Positions 18,707 to 27,442 are shown, counted from the stretch's first letter. The stretch is 64,000 nucleotides of DNA from an uncultured Tolumonas sp. (GCF_963556105.2 NZ_OY829944.1:1771501-1835500); one strand, 5' to 3'. Notes: generated by a model from the sequence alone, not told the origin. Program-made: numbers and translations.

Positions 18707-19207
18707 TTATGATCCCTTCTGTGCTGTAGTTCGGTACTGACTTGGCGTCATGCTCGTTTTTTGTTTGAAAGCGGTGTTAAAGACAGATTTTGAATTAAAC
18801 CCTGAATCGTACATCACATCCAGTATTGCTCTTATTTTTTCCGGTTGTTTCAGCAGATCCTTTGTATAATTAATTCTGTAATCACAAATAAAATCAAAAA
18901 AATTCTGTCCGAATCCCTGATTTATAATGAAAGACAGTTCTCTTGCAGAAATGCCGGTCTGCATAGCTAATTTATTTATTGTCATGTTTGAATTCAGATA
19001 TGGTTTTTGGTTAGCTATGAAATCTTTAATGCCATCAATCTGTAATAATGATGGTATTTCTGGTTCATTTTTTGTTTCTTCAAGGAATTTGCTCTCTTCT
19101 CCAGACCAGACGTATCCGCTCAGCAGCAACTGATGTTCACCCGATAAAGCGGATACGCATTTGTTAAGCAGTATGTTTAAACTGTATCTGATATGGGTAA
19201 TTCAAGC
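18707..19207 (-). pseudogene. AraC-family regulator, C-terminal fragment
   Basis: The C-terminal 100 residues are a normal AraC/XylS DNA-binding domain (INKLAMQTGISARELSFIIN, GFGQNFFDFICDYRI, ending FKQKTSMTPSQYR). Upstream, the frame stays open to a TGA near 19208, without a membrane or sensor domain and without a start signal. Full AraC regulators of this kind carry an N-terminal sensor or membrane part, so this looks 5'-truncated. An internal start at 19129 would give 140 aa, which could still bind DNA. Confidence 0.7.
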
Positions 19208-19465
19208 TACAGTGCGGTCGCACCTTATTGGATATCATCTTGGTCATTAGGACCAAAAGATGATATGACTTATCATAAGATGATCAAAAAAGTAGACACA
19301 TTGTTAAATTCGAAAGTAACACCATTTAAAAAAACTTAATCCAAGTTACTTAAATTTTTCTTCTTTTGGATTAACAGGATAGTCAATAGAGAAAGGCTGT
19401 ATATAATTTTGTGTAACTACCACCTTATTAAAGTGATCTTCATACCGGTCACCTTTCTTATCCAT
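19193..19465. other. Debris: two short gene tails
   Basis: Two stretches look like ends of lost genes. On the plus strand 19193-19339 reads MGNSSYSAVAPYWISSWSLG and on to FKKT-stop. On the minus strand 19465-19346 reads FPQMDKKGDRYEDHFNKVVV and on to EEKFK-stop. Both read like real coding sequence but are cut at their 5' ends by stops. I do not recognise either family. Confidence 0.3.
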
Positions 19466-19478
19466 CTGTGGGAACACT

Positions 19479-19923
19479 TATTCGCCCCTTTGACACGTTA
19501 GATGCCGTTTTGGGGAGGGCGACCATCCCATTACGTAAAGGGAAAAGCGCCTCGTTCTCATATTCCTTATTTATTTGACGGCATTTTGCCCGATTTTAAT
19601 TTGGGTACAAATTCCGGAACCAGTTGTAATTCTGAGTTAGAGAATGGAATAGTTAAGATTTGCAAGTCGTCATCCGATCACAGTTCTGTCCTCAACGGTC
19701 GGTTTAAAGGTGGGTTCATCACGCGTGAATATGGCCAACCAGAACAGCATATCCACGCTGTTCAACTTGAATTGGCGTAAAAAACATATATGAATGAAGA
19801 AATACCTGTGATTTTGACAGTAATAAAGCCTTACCGACGCCGTATGTTATTCGAAAAATATTGGAAACCATGTTGGAATGGGGACGATCGTATTACGTGT
19901 ACGGTAGCATTGACCCATCATGA
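19479..19923 (+). pseudogene. hutG: N-formylglutamate deformylase (hutG-like) remnant
   Basis: The frame contains blocks of N-formylglutamate amidohydrolase: RPFDTLDAVLGR, then SHIPYLFDGILPDFNLGTN, then NGRFKGGFITREYGQPEQHI and HAVQLELA. The N-terminal half is missing. Several small indels disturb the region before SHIPYL. A TAA replaces the expected codon after LELA, and the frame then continues (KTYMNEE). The tail PYVIRKILETMLEWGRSY is in another frame. It cannot make a working enzyme, and no other histidine-utilisation gene is near. Confidence 0.75.
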
Positions 19924-19960
19924 GCAGGGTTTTGTTTTTTCCAGCCTTGCAGGCTGAAAA

Positions 19961-20833
19961 TTATCCATTTACTTCATGATCTGTCGATTGGTCTGCACTG
20001 AGTTGAATTTCTCCATGTTGATCAGACATCGCTGTTGCTTTCAGTGATTCAAACATAATGATCTCTCCAGCAATACGAGTCGTTTGTTTCGCGGGAACTA
20101 CATGAGATATTTTTTCATTGATTTTGTGTAGATCAATTTCCAGCTGTTTGATCTGAGCTAATGCATACTCATCGGTATAACGTAGCCGCATTTTGCGCAT
20201 TTGCCAGTGTTCAGGCTTATTGATTAACATTTTGAACTGACGAAGATCAGCCAGAATTTCATTTCGTTCACTTTTCAGTACGTCAATCAACGGTAAGGTA
20301 ACTGCTGTCGCTTGGTAGTCTTGTTTCGCTAGCTCTATTTTCTTTTTCAGGACCTGGATTTGTTCGAATGGTGTACGCGGTATCCGTTTACCTGTTCGCT
20401 CCGGGAGCGTCGAACAACCAGTATTTTCATTGAGTTGTGCTAGTTCCAAATCAAAAATCAGTACTTCTTGTTGTCGAATATAGCGACGAAGGCGATCCAA
20501 TTCGTTCATTCTGGGCCGTCCAGCTTTGTCTTTTACTTTTGTTAATGCGATTGCAGCAAACGGAACGGGTTCCACTCCTTCCGCTTTTTCTTGTGCCTGG
20601 TATTTTTTCAGTGCGTCTTCAAAATTATTTAATGCGCGTTCGCGTTTTATCTTTATCGATAGGGCAGGGCGTCCCATTTTCCCTTTGGCAGCATCATATT
20701 GGATGTGCTTTTCTTCCAAATCAGCATCACTGAGCCGCATGAGACTCTGATATTTCAAAAAAAGACGAGAGGTCATAGAGCGAAGACGTTCTAGTTCGGT
20801 TTGTTTTGGTCTTCCTGCGCCGTTCTTACTCAT
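19961..20833 (-). CDS. Unknown protein with repeated GRP motifs and coiled coil
   Basis: The family is not recognised. The 290-aa, strongly basic, helical protein carries an internal repeat: GAGRPKQTELERLRSMTSRL near residue 5, MGRPALSIKIKRERALNNFE near 54, and KAGRPRMNELDRLRRYIRQQ near 103, each a GRP tripeptide followed by a charged amphipathic helix. A fourth, weaker unit (GKRIPRTPFEQIQVLKKKI) lies near 150. The GRP core flanked by basic residues recalls AT-hooks that bind the minor groove of AT-rich DNA. The start at ATG 20833 is set by AGGT 6 bases before. It is divergent from a replication-type helicase across an AT-rich gap, suggesting a partner role there; that is inference. Confidence 0.7.
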   Translation of the reverse strand: MSKNGAGRPKQTELERLRSMTSRLFLKYQSLMRLSDADLEEKHIQYDAAKGKMGRPALSIKIKRERALNNFEDALKKYQAQEKAEGVEPVPFAAIALTKVKDKAGRPRMNELDRLRRYIRQQEVLIFDLELAQLNENTGCSTLPERTGKRIPRTPFEQIQVLKKKIELAKQDYQATAVTLPLIDVLKSERNEILADLRQFKMLINKPEHWQMRKMRLRYTDEYALAQIKQLEIDLHKINEKISHVVPAKQTTRIAGEIIMFESLKATAMSDQHGEIQLSADQSTDHEVNG

Positions 20834-21236
20834 ATGCACCTTGTTTTGCCATCTTTTTGGTTGGTTTATAAATAATATTATAAAAAATAAATTAAGTGAA
20901 ATTGCTCGTTAGAAGACTGTGACTGTTAATGATATTGAATTATTTTTAGAGAAATTAACGTGTGCCGTTTGGATGTGATACATCCATTTCATGTCTAGGT
21001 TTTGATGTGAAATTTTAGTTTTCTATATATATAACAATAACAAATAAAACATGAAAATCGAGACACTACATTTAAAGCATAAAGATATAAAAAATATGGT
21101 TCCATTCATGCCAACGGCATGGAAAGCATAAAAACAAATATTATAATAATATATGTTGTAATCGGAATGAGGTTGTGAGATGCTATTGATGCGAAATACA
21201 AAATAATTATTACAATAAAAAATGATAGGGGTAAAC
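20834..21236. other. AT-rich divergent gap, candidate origin/control region
   Basis: About 400 bases without genes, very AT-rich (runs such as TATTATAAAAAATAAATT and ATATTATAATAATATATG). It includes two hairpins: GGATG-tgata-CATCC at 20971-20985, and CATGCC-aac-GGCATG inside a longer TTCC...GGAA stem at 21101-21124. No clear iterons were found. It must hold the promoters of both divergent genes and could serve as an origin. Confidence 0.4.
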
Positions 21237-23747
21237 ATGATACAAAGGAATATTGCATATAAAATATATACAAACGGAACCGAAGAAACAGCAACACAGG
21301 TCGTTATCGCTACAATGCTAACGTCTGATGATTTGAAAGAAATTGCCTCATTTCCAAGCGCTTATGACGCAGCAAATTTCGCTAAAGAAAATTTCTCAGC
21401 GCAAGCCGTTCTTATTTTATCTCCCGCTGAAAACCCCATTTTTTTGATTAAAATAGCGAAGAAATTAGGGTTAGTTATCGAAATCAACGAACAACGTTTT
21501 GATCTAAAAACTGCGTCAATTCGTGATGTCGCAATATTATTGCTAAGGCATGCTAATTGTCTCAATGAGGTTATTGATGCGTTGAGCATCATTATTGATG
21601 AACTTGCGATAAACGTGTTAAAGCATGTTGTTACTGAAGCAATCGCAAGAGAAGAAATTAACGTGATTGCAGCAGAAAGCGGAAGTCAGCTTGATGTGGT
21701 TAGCATCGGCGTTGAACACTTAAAACAAGCAATCACAGAAAGAAAAGAGGCGTTCAGACCGCTACACGCTATTACGTCATTAGAGAAAAACGCCAGGCAG
21801 TTAAGCCCGCTATCAGGACCTGAATTCGTGGCGGTAGCGGTACAGGCTTATCGGGCAGGAGAAAAAAGAGTGTTTGCTCTTTCTGGGTCGATGGGCAGTG
21901 GTAAGACATCAAGCAAGCTGATCCCACTTTTCAATGAAATGACATCCTTGGGCGCCAATCCGCTATATCTGACGGCACGACGTTCACTCGTTTCATCGTT
22001 TGTAGATGATCCGCGGCACTATAGATTTGCGGGTGAAAAATCCAGCCAAGGCACGATTGGAGTTATTAACTCTGTATTAAGTGATTTTGCTGAGGAGCAG
22101 ACGCATGGACTGTTAGTGATTGATGAATTGATGTGTTTACGTGCACACCGAGCCTATCACAACCAGCATATATCAACTTACGCAAAATACTGGCAGGCAC
22201 TGGAAGCATTGATCCAACGAAGCCAGATCGTGGTGGTTGCAGATGCAAATTTAAATGACGAAACAGTAAACTGGCTACACGTGATAGCAGGGGAAGTTGT
22301 CGATGTATTGGCTGATTATGTTACTCAAAACATATTATTAAAATATTATAAGTCCAGTCATCAGTTGTTTCCTGAGGCCATAGCAGACTTGAAAACAGGA
22401 AAAAAAGTTGTTCTGTTTACTGACGAAAAGCTGGAAAAAGCATTTGAATATAAAAAGATTTTTGAAAGACAGATCCATGGGTTAAAAGTAAGAGTGGTTG
22501 ATAGCAATTTTGTCGCGACCACAGAAGGACAACAATTTGTTCAGCAGATCAATGAAAAAAGCATGGAATATGACTTACTCATTATTACCCCGGTGATCAG
22601 CAGTGGTGTGAGTATTACCAATAACCACTTCAGTAAGGTGTACCTATTAAGTGCAGGTACGTTGATTGCCCCAGACTTACTACAAAGTATGCGTCGGTTT
22701 CGCACGGTCAACACCGTTGCTTTCGCTTTTGTTGGTAGGCGAATTAAACTGATGGAAACATTACCAATCGCTATCGTTACCAGTGAACTGAACAAAACAA
22801 CCCGCATTGAAAGCTACAATTGCCAGCAATACCGCACCATGATGGACGATCCGTATATCAACAAAGTGGCTGCGCAAATCGCGTTTGAAAATGACCTTCG
22901 CAATAACCATATTGCCGCAGTACTGACGATGGCCGAGCAAAAAGGGTTCACGGTTGTCGATATAAAAACAGACTCAGCTGTGCGGAAAGCAGGTCAAAAA
23001 GCAGTACGAAAAGGCAAGATTGAACACAAACAAGAAAAGAATAGCGTCATTAAAGCAGCGGCACATTTAACCGGCAAACAATGTGCGCAACTGGATAAAA
23101 AGAGTACAAAAACGCAGACTGAACGGCTCAATTTGATGGCACAGCGTATCCGGACGGTACTTAACATTAAAGAGATCACCGATCCTGACATTGCGGCGTA
23201 TGAAAAGGGTATTGGTAAAACGATCGAGAATCTTCGTTTAATGAAGGTTACTCCGGGCCAGATCGGCGACAAGATTAGTACCCAGCAAGCAGCCAGAGAG
23301 ACATTGGTTCCGGCTATTTTTGGTCGGTTGGGGATCGACACAAAATCGATGATTGGCACGTATAACAATGAAAAGGCGATTGATGTGCTGAATTTTATCA
23401 AAGAGGGTGAGTTGAGTATAAAAATGCAAACAGGGCGGGTGATCAATGTGCCAGCAAAAACCGCTTATGAAGGCAATTTCGGTAAACTGAGCGAGTTCAC
23501 GAATTCGGTCAAATTTATGAGTCATTTTTTAAGCCATTTCGGTTTGAGCCATGAAAAAGGACCTAAAGAAAAAGACGCTAATGGCAAAAGAAACTACACA
23601 TACCGAATTAAGACAACGGCGAAGTATGACTTAGCGATGCATTATCTCAATCCATGTACAACTAAACCCAGCACCATGGATCTCACCGTAAATGTTAGAG
23701 GTACAGGTAATAAAGAGGAAAATACTGTTTTAGTCGAAATGGCTTAA
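21237..23747 (+). CDS. Large SF2-type helicase, origin-binding (UL9/CyRepA1-like)
   Basis: The 836-aa protein contains a superfamily 2 helicase core in its middle. Walker A SGSMGSGKTSSKL is near residue 216, the DExx box LLVIDELMC near 292, motif V-like LLIITPVISSGVSITNNHF near 450 and motif VI-like DLLQSMRRFR near 482. The ITPVxxxGVSI...QxxRRxR pattern resembles herpes UL9-type origin-binding helicases and the bacterial CyRepA1 plasmid replication proteins. The N-terminal 200 and C-terminal 330 residues are not recognised. ATG 21237 is preferred over 21222 because AGGGG lies before it. No integrase or partition gene is nearby, so the element, if mobile once, may be a remnant. Assignment is by motif recall. 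Confidence 0.72.
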   Translation: MIQRNIAYKIYTNGTEETATQVVIATMLTSDDLKEIASFPSAYDAANFAKENFSAQAVLILSPAENPIFLIKIAKKLGLVIEINEQRFDLKTASIRDVAILLLRHANCLNEVIDALSIIIDELAINVLKHVVTEAIAREEINVIAAESGSQLDVVSIGVEHLKQAITERKEAFRPLHAITSLEKNARQLSPLSGPEFVAVAVQAYRAGEKRVFALSGSMGSGKTSSKLIPLFNEMTSLGANPLYLTARRSLVSSFVDDPRHYRFAGEKSSQGTIGVINSVLSDFAEEQTHGLLVIDELMCLRAHRAYHNQHISTYAKYWQALEALIQRSQIVVVADANLNDETVNWLHVIAGEVVDVLADYVTQNILLKYYKSSHQLFPEAIADLKTGKKVVLFTDEKLEKAFEYKKIFERQIHGLKVRVVDSNFVATTEGQQFVQQINEKSMEYDLLIITPVISSGVSITNNHFSKVYLLSAGTLIAPDLLQSMRRFRTVNTVAFAFVGRRIKLMETLPIAIVTSELNKTTRIESYNCQQYRTMMDDPYINKVAAQIAFENDLRNNHIAAVLTMAEQKGFTVVDIKTDSAVRKAGQKAVRKGKIEHKQEKNSVIKAAAHLTGKQCAQLDKKSTKTQTERLNLMAQRIRTVLNIKEITDPDIAAYEKGIGKTIENLRLMKVTPGQIGDKISTQQAARETLVPAIFGRLGIDTKSMIGTYNNEKAIDVLNFIKEGELSIKMQTGRVINVPAKTAYEGNFGKLSEFTNSVKFMSHFLSHFGLSHEKGPKEKDANGKRNYTYRIKTTAKYDLAMHYLNPCTTKPSTMDLTVNVRGTGNKEENTVLVEMA

Positions 23748-23776
23748 CTGTGTAAATTAATGATAGGCCTGTTTTT

Positions 23777-24016
23777 ATGGAAATAAATGAAGCGAAAGCA
23801 AGGTCGTGCTCAGTGCTAATGAACGATCAAAGCGAGTCTTTTGAAAATCTTAAAAAAGAAAATTCAATCCCTGTTGTAATGTCTTATCAAGAATCACAAC
23901 TTACAGAAGAACAGAAAATGGCGCTTGTTAAGGCGCGTTTTTCAGATATTGATGATAACGATTTGGTTGATGGTGATACCTTTTTCAAGGACTTGGATTC
24001 TGGAATGTACGATTAA
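23777..24016 (+). CDS. Small acidic protein, antitoxin-like C-terminus
   Basis: This 79-aa protein lies 29 bases after the helicase stop and is probably co-transcribed. The C-terminal half (LTEEQKMALVKARFSDIDDN, then DLVDGDTFFKDLDSGMYD) resembles the tail of small antitoxins that end in a G-x-x-F-F-x-x-L pattern. No toxin gene follows, so this is only a resemblance. The ATG at 23777 has weak ribosome-binding sequence. Confidence 0.5.
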   Translation: MEINEAKARSCSVLMNDQSESFENLKKENSIPVVMSYQESQLTEEQKMALVKARFSDIDDNDLVDGDTFFKDLDSGMYD

Positions 24017-24036
24017 TTTGGGTAAGGCCAAAAACA

Positions 24037-24067
24037 ATTGAATAGCGTACTGTGTACGCTATTCAAT
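24037..24067. terminator. Terminator between the 79-aa gene and fic
   Basis: A perfect 14-bp inverted repeat (ATTGAATAGCGTAC, loop TGT, GTACGCTATTCAAT). On the minus strand it is followed by TGTTTTTGG, fitting termination of the fic transcript. It could also stop plus-strand transcripts. Confidence 0.75.
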
Positions 24068-24162
24068 GATCCATATTACTTGGTCTGAATATGTATATTT
24101 TTATGATATATATAGAAAAAATAGTATATTCGGACAGATATGCATTAGCGGTATAAAATGCT

Positions 24163-25260
24163 TCATGAGTACCGAACGACATACCGGGTGCTGCGACCAC
24201 CTGCATCAGTTTTGGATAAGCACCCGAGTTCAACCAAATAAGCAAGATGACGCGTTGCAGTGGCTCGGCTGACTTTAGCGACCTTCTGGTATTGACTGCT
24301 GTTGATGCCAAACTCGAAGTCACCATCCAGCAAACGATTTAGCACCCGAACTTGTTCTGTTGATAATTTGGTTTGATCGACATTTCGCCAGAAATTGGTT
24401 TTAGCTACAGTTTGCTCAATCATTCGCATTGAACCTAGCAGCGTATCGTTCAGTGTTGTCAAAAACCAAACGAGCCAAGGGGTAATATCCATTTCTCCCT
24501 TTTGTGTTTGCTCTAGAATTTCGTAATACGACTTCTTATGCTCAAGAATACTGACGGACATTGCATAAAAGCGGATCGATAATTTTTCACCTTGTGCAAG
24601 TGCCAAATCAGTTAAAAGTCGTGTAATTCGACCATTCCCATCATCAAGTGGATGGAGTGTCACAAACCACAAATGGGTGATTGCAGCGCGAAGTAATGGA
24701 TCTAGCTCAGTATCAGCTTGTGTGTCATTAAACCATTGAATGAATCGTTGCAATTCAACTTCAAGGATGTGGCTAGGCGGTGCTTCAAAATGAACTGTTG
24801 GTTTATCAATCCGACCAGAAACAACCTGCATCGGTGTTTCACCGCGTAATACTCCACCCTGGACTGGGTTAAATAAGGTATAACCCACAGGAAATAGCAA
24901 TTCATGCCAACGCAATATGCGTTCAAGGGACAGAGGCTGATCGAGCTGCGTGATGGCATCAATCATCATCTCTGCTAAACCGTTGGTTTGTTCCGTTGTC
25001 GGGTATTGTTGTTCTTCTTTGATCCCCAATTTATTTGCAAGAGATGAACGCACGGAGAAAGCATTGAGCTTTTCGCCTTCAATAGCACTTGAATGAACGA
25101 TATTAGCCAGAAGTGTATCAAGTGTAGCTTGTTGCTGATTTTCTAAACTCATACGACCCAGTAATAAGCCCTGATTGAAATGAGCTTCGCGCAACAATGG
25201 GGCGATTAAAGTCTGGTCCCAATCAAAATCGGGCCATTCTGGTTGTTGCCAGATCCACAT
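24163..25260 (-). CDS. Fic-domain protein (probable AMP-transferase), DUF4172 type
   Basis: Fic proteins usually transfer AMP from ATP to target proteins. The N-terminus MWIWQQPEWPDFDWDQ is typical of the DUF4172-Fic architecture, and an ATG at 25260 is therefore chosen. An inhibitory-helix motif S-x-x-x-E-G (SSAIEG, residues 57-62) classes it with Fic proteins regulated by an N-terminal helix. The catalytic loop is HPLDDGNGRITR (203-214), with Leu in place of the common Phe but His and both Arg kept. A winged-helix-like domain ends the 365-aa chain (VSRATATRHLAYLVELG). It stands alone. A self-inhibited regulator or defence-type role is possible; the target is unknown. Confidence 0.9.
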   Translation of the reverse strand: MWIWQQPEWPDFDWDQTLIAPLLREAHFNQGLLLGRMSLENQQQATLDTLLANIVHSSAIEGEKLNAFSVRSSLANKLGIKEEQQYPTTEQTNGLAEMMIDAITQLDQPLSLERILRWHELLFPVGYTLFNPVQGGVLRGETPMQVVSGRIDKPTVHFEAPPSHILEVELQRFIQWFNDTQADTELDPLLRAAITHLWFVTLHPLDDGNGRITRLLTDLALAQGEKLSIRFYAMSVSILEHKKSYYEILEQTQKGEMDITPWLVWFLTTLNDTLLGSMRMIEQTVAKTNFWRNVDQTKLSTEQVRVLNRLLDGDFEFGINSSQYQKVAKVSRATATRHLAYLVELGCLSKTDAGGRSTRYVVRYS

Positions 25261-25355
25261 AAAGAACCTCACCGTGAGCCGAATCGTTTAATTATTCTAC
25301 TCATTAAATGAGTAGAATATAAGTGGTATTTGACTCGTTTAATGCAAACATGAAG

Positions 25356-25704
25356 GGATCAGTGAGCAAACAATCGCATGAAAGCAATTTCATAGAGTGC
25401 GTCTTCCACAGCACCATCGTTCAGGTTGTACCAATGCTGTAAACAATGGATCCGAAACATGGTTTGCAACGATAAGGTTGACGACCATTTCCGGCTTTTG
25501 GATAAACAGGCTCTATGAGTTCTAACAACATCTCCCACGGCAATAAAGCATCCATTCGGGAAAGAAATATTTCTTTGCGGGTTTGACGACGTCTGCTGGA
25601 AAACTCGCTATCAGCGAAGTGAGTTGATGTTCCATGATTTAACCGATCTGATGGTCAACAGGATGGTTGTATGATCTCACATCAGGGACTTATTCGCACC
25701 TTCC
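25356..25704 (-). mobile_element. IS5-family insertion sequence remnant
   Basis: The minus strand starts with a terminal repeat GGAAGGTGCGAATAAGTCC (25704-25686), typical of IS5 elements, followed by a transposase start at ATG 25635. In pieced frames the remains read [40 protein letters not shown] and GNGR, and later [11 protein letters not shown]. This is the usual IS5 transposase N-terminus. Several frameshifts are present and everything after about 90 codons is gone, with no right end visible. Confidence 0.8.
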
Positions 25705-26065
25705 CTAAGAAAACTCAATGCAGGTGCTCTGGATCTGCATCATGACTTCATTGGTATTTCCAGATATCTCATTGTGAATATCTGATATCAAAATATATCA
25801 ATAAATAATGGCAATATATTCATATAGATAAAATTAATTATATGTATTTAATGAAAACTAGATCTTAATAACTGATCTAGCTGTTTATTTAAAGAATATG
25901 GTTTAATTCTCATTTGTTTGAAAAACAAATGAAGTGCAAATAAAATGCAATATTCAGAAATATCAATTGACATGGTGGTTTTCATATTGTTTGGTTTGAC
26001 AAATCTTTTGTGTCGAGTTAGCTTTTAAATATCACCTTGATTTTTATTTCATTTGCGGAGGTTGT
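25705..26065. other. AT-rich intergenic stretch
   Basis: I see no gene, repeat or RNA here. It is AT-rich and probably includes the promoter of the small membrane-protein gene that follows. TTGACA at 25968-25973 is a possible -35 element, without a convincing -10. Confidence 0.35.
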
Positions 26066-26287
26066 ATGCAAATTATATGTATTATATTTTATGTTATATA
26101 TCTTTCATTAATACCCATCATTTCAAGCTTTATGGGCGTGTTGTTTAGTTGGACGCATATTTCTTTTTTTCATTCGGCGATGAGTTGGGTGTACCGCCAC
26201 GATGATGCAACAATAGGGATCCTGCTAGTACCGACGATGCTGTATATTTGGCCGTATTGTCGCAATAATTTCCTTCGATATTATTAA
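26066..26287 (+). CDS. Small membrane protein, unknown
   Basis: The 73-aa protein has a strongly hydrophobic N-terminal segment (about residues 3-28) and a second around 48-62 (ATIGILLVPTMLYIW). It is likely a two-pass inner-membrane peptide. GCGGAGG lies 7 bases before the ATG. It is followed after 12 bases by another orphan gene, so the two are probably co-transcribed. The family is not recognised. Confidence 0.6.
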   Translation: MQIICIIFYVIYLSLIPIISSFMGVLFSWTHISFFHSAMSWVYRHDDATIGILLVPTMLYIWPYCRNNFLRYY

Positions 26288-26299
26288 TCAGGAGTCCAT

Positions 26300-26677
26300 A
26301 TGTGCAGCGACACGGTTCTAAGTATTCGACATGCGAATATCCATTCATTTCATATCCTTAATGATGAATCCTACTGTCCATTAACGAATGAGTATGTTTT
26401 TTCACGCGTTAGTAAACGACTTATGCAGCGCTTTAATGGTTATGGTAATGAATGGACGGTGAATTACACACAGCTACTGCTACAAGCTGTGATTGATAGT
26501 GCGTTAGTTCCTCTATACGACGCCGATATTTGTAATTGCGGTTATATTAAAGATAACAAGCTACGTACTGTATGCTGGCAGGCATCCTCCTGTGAGGATG
26601 GTCGAATTGAAGTTTTATTTATGACTGAGCAAGAATTTGATAAATTAAACGAAAAACAAGTTTGGTCATTCAAATAA
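26300..26677 (+). CDS. Hypothetical protein
   Basis: This 125-aa soluble protein of unknown family starts at ATG 26300 after AGGAG. It contains five cysteines, with CNCGYIKDNKLRTVCWQASS as the densest patch, which could bind metal; this is a guess. It follows the small membrane protein gene and precedes the phosphatase-like gene in the same direction. Confidence 0.6.
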   Translation: MCSDTVLSIRHANIHSFHILNDESYCPLTNEYVFSRVSKRLMQRFNGYGNEWTVNYTQLLLQAVIDSALVPLYDADICNCGYIKDNKLRTVCWQASSCEDGRIEVLFMTEQEFDKLNEKQVWSFK

Positions 26678-26746
26678 CAACACATTTAAAGCTTAATAAT
26701 TTCAAAGGAAAGTATATTTAATTCCATCATCCTGGAAGGAGTTGCT

Positions 26747-27442
26747 ATGTGTGGACTAACACAACACAGACTAATCACTTTAAATAATACAAACGGAAAA
26801 GATTATTTTGTGGGGCCGATCCAGGGGAACTGGATGATGTTATTGGATCTCCTCGATGATCGTGGTTTTAGATATGATCAGGATCGACTATTTTCCACCG
26901 GAAATATAATTGGCCATGGTGTTGATTCTTTCGGTGCAACCAAATTATTGGAATTTGATTGGTTTCATTCTGTTCATGGTCAACAGGAATTTTGGTTATT
27001 AGTCGGCGAAACAGATCCGGACACCAGAAACGAACACATTACCAACCAAGGCGGCAGTTGGATTAAAGATACCAACTTTATGCAGTTGGATAAAATCACC
27101 AAAAATATCCGCCAGAAAATGCCTTTAGCAATGACCATTGAACAGCCGTGGGGACAAATTGGCTTAGTACATTCTCAAGCGCCGAGTAATTGGGATTTGC
27201 TATCAAAAGCGTATTTAACTAAGCAACGTCGCCTTCCATTTTTTACGCGCAATGAAGAGTTTTATCATGCAAGGAGGGGGAGTGGCTTAGTCACCACTGG
27301 AGTTGATTTTGTCATCCTCGGTCATGATCAGCAGGACCGTATTGTGCAAAGCGGAAACCGTATTTGGCTGAATGGGCATAATAAAAACGGATTTACTGTG
27401 TTGGCTGCGGAGGAGTTAGTGTCAGTTTGTGCGGCGGCATAA
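26747..27442 (+). CDS. Metallophosphatase homologue lacking metal ligands (pseudoenzyme)
   Basis: The 231-aa chain follows the PrpA/lambda-phosphatase (calcineurin-like) fold in order and length, but the metal-binding motifs are changed. GDxHG is GPIQG at residues 23-27, GDxxDRG is GNIIGHG at 52-58, and GNHE is GQQE at 78-81. The flanking hydrophobic pattern (YFVG, DRLFSTG, WFHSVHG) is kept. Later His positions survive (GLVHSQAP, ILGHDQQD, LNGHNKNG). Loss of almost all ligands argues against catalysis and for a binding or regulatory role, with the reading frame kept open. GGAAGGAG precedes the ATG. It stands with two upstream orphan genes. Confidence 0.8.
   Translation: MCGLTQHRLITLNNTNGKDYFVGPIQGNWMMLLDLLDDRGFRYDQDRLFSTGNIIGHGVDSFGATKLLEFDWFHSVHGQQEFWLLVGETDPDTRNEHITNQGGSWIKDTNFMQLDKITKNIRQKMPLAMTIEQPWGQIGLVHSQAPSNWDLLSKAYLTKQRRLPFFTRNEEFYHARRGSGLVTTGVDFVILGHDQQDRIVQSGNRIWLNGHNKNGFTVLAAEELVSVCAAA

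Noticed and set aside
19471-19491. Similarity of ACTTATTCGCCCCTT to the IS5-type end at 25686-25704
   Set aside because: The bases are explained as hutG coding sequence (RPFDTLDAVLGR); likely chance.
23777-24016. Toxin-antitoxin locus with the 79-aa protein
   Set aside because: The C-terminus looks antitoxin-like but no toxin-sized gene follows; fic is on the other strand behind a terminator.
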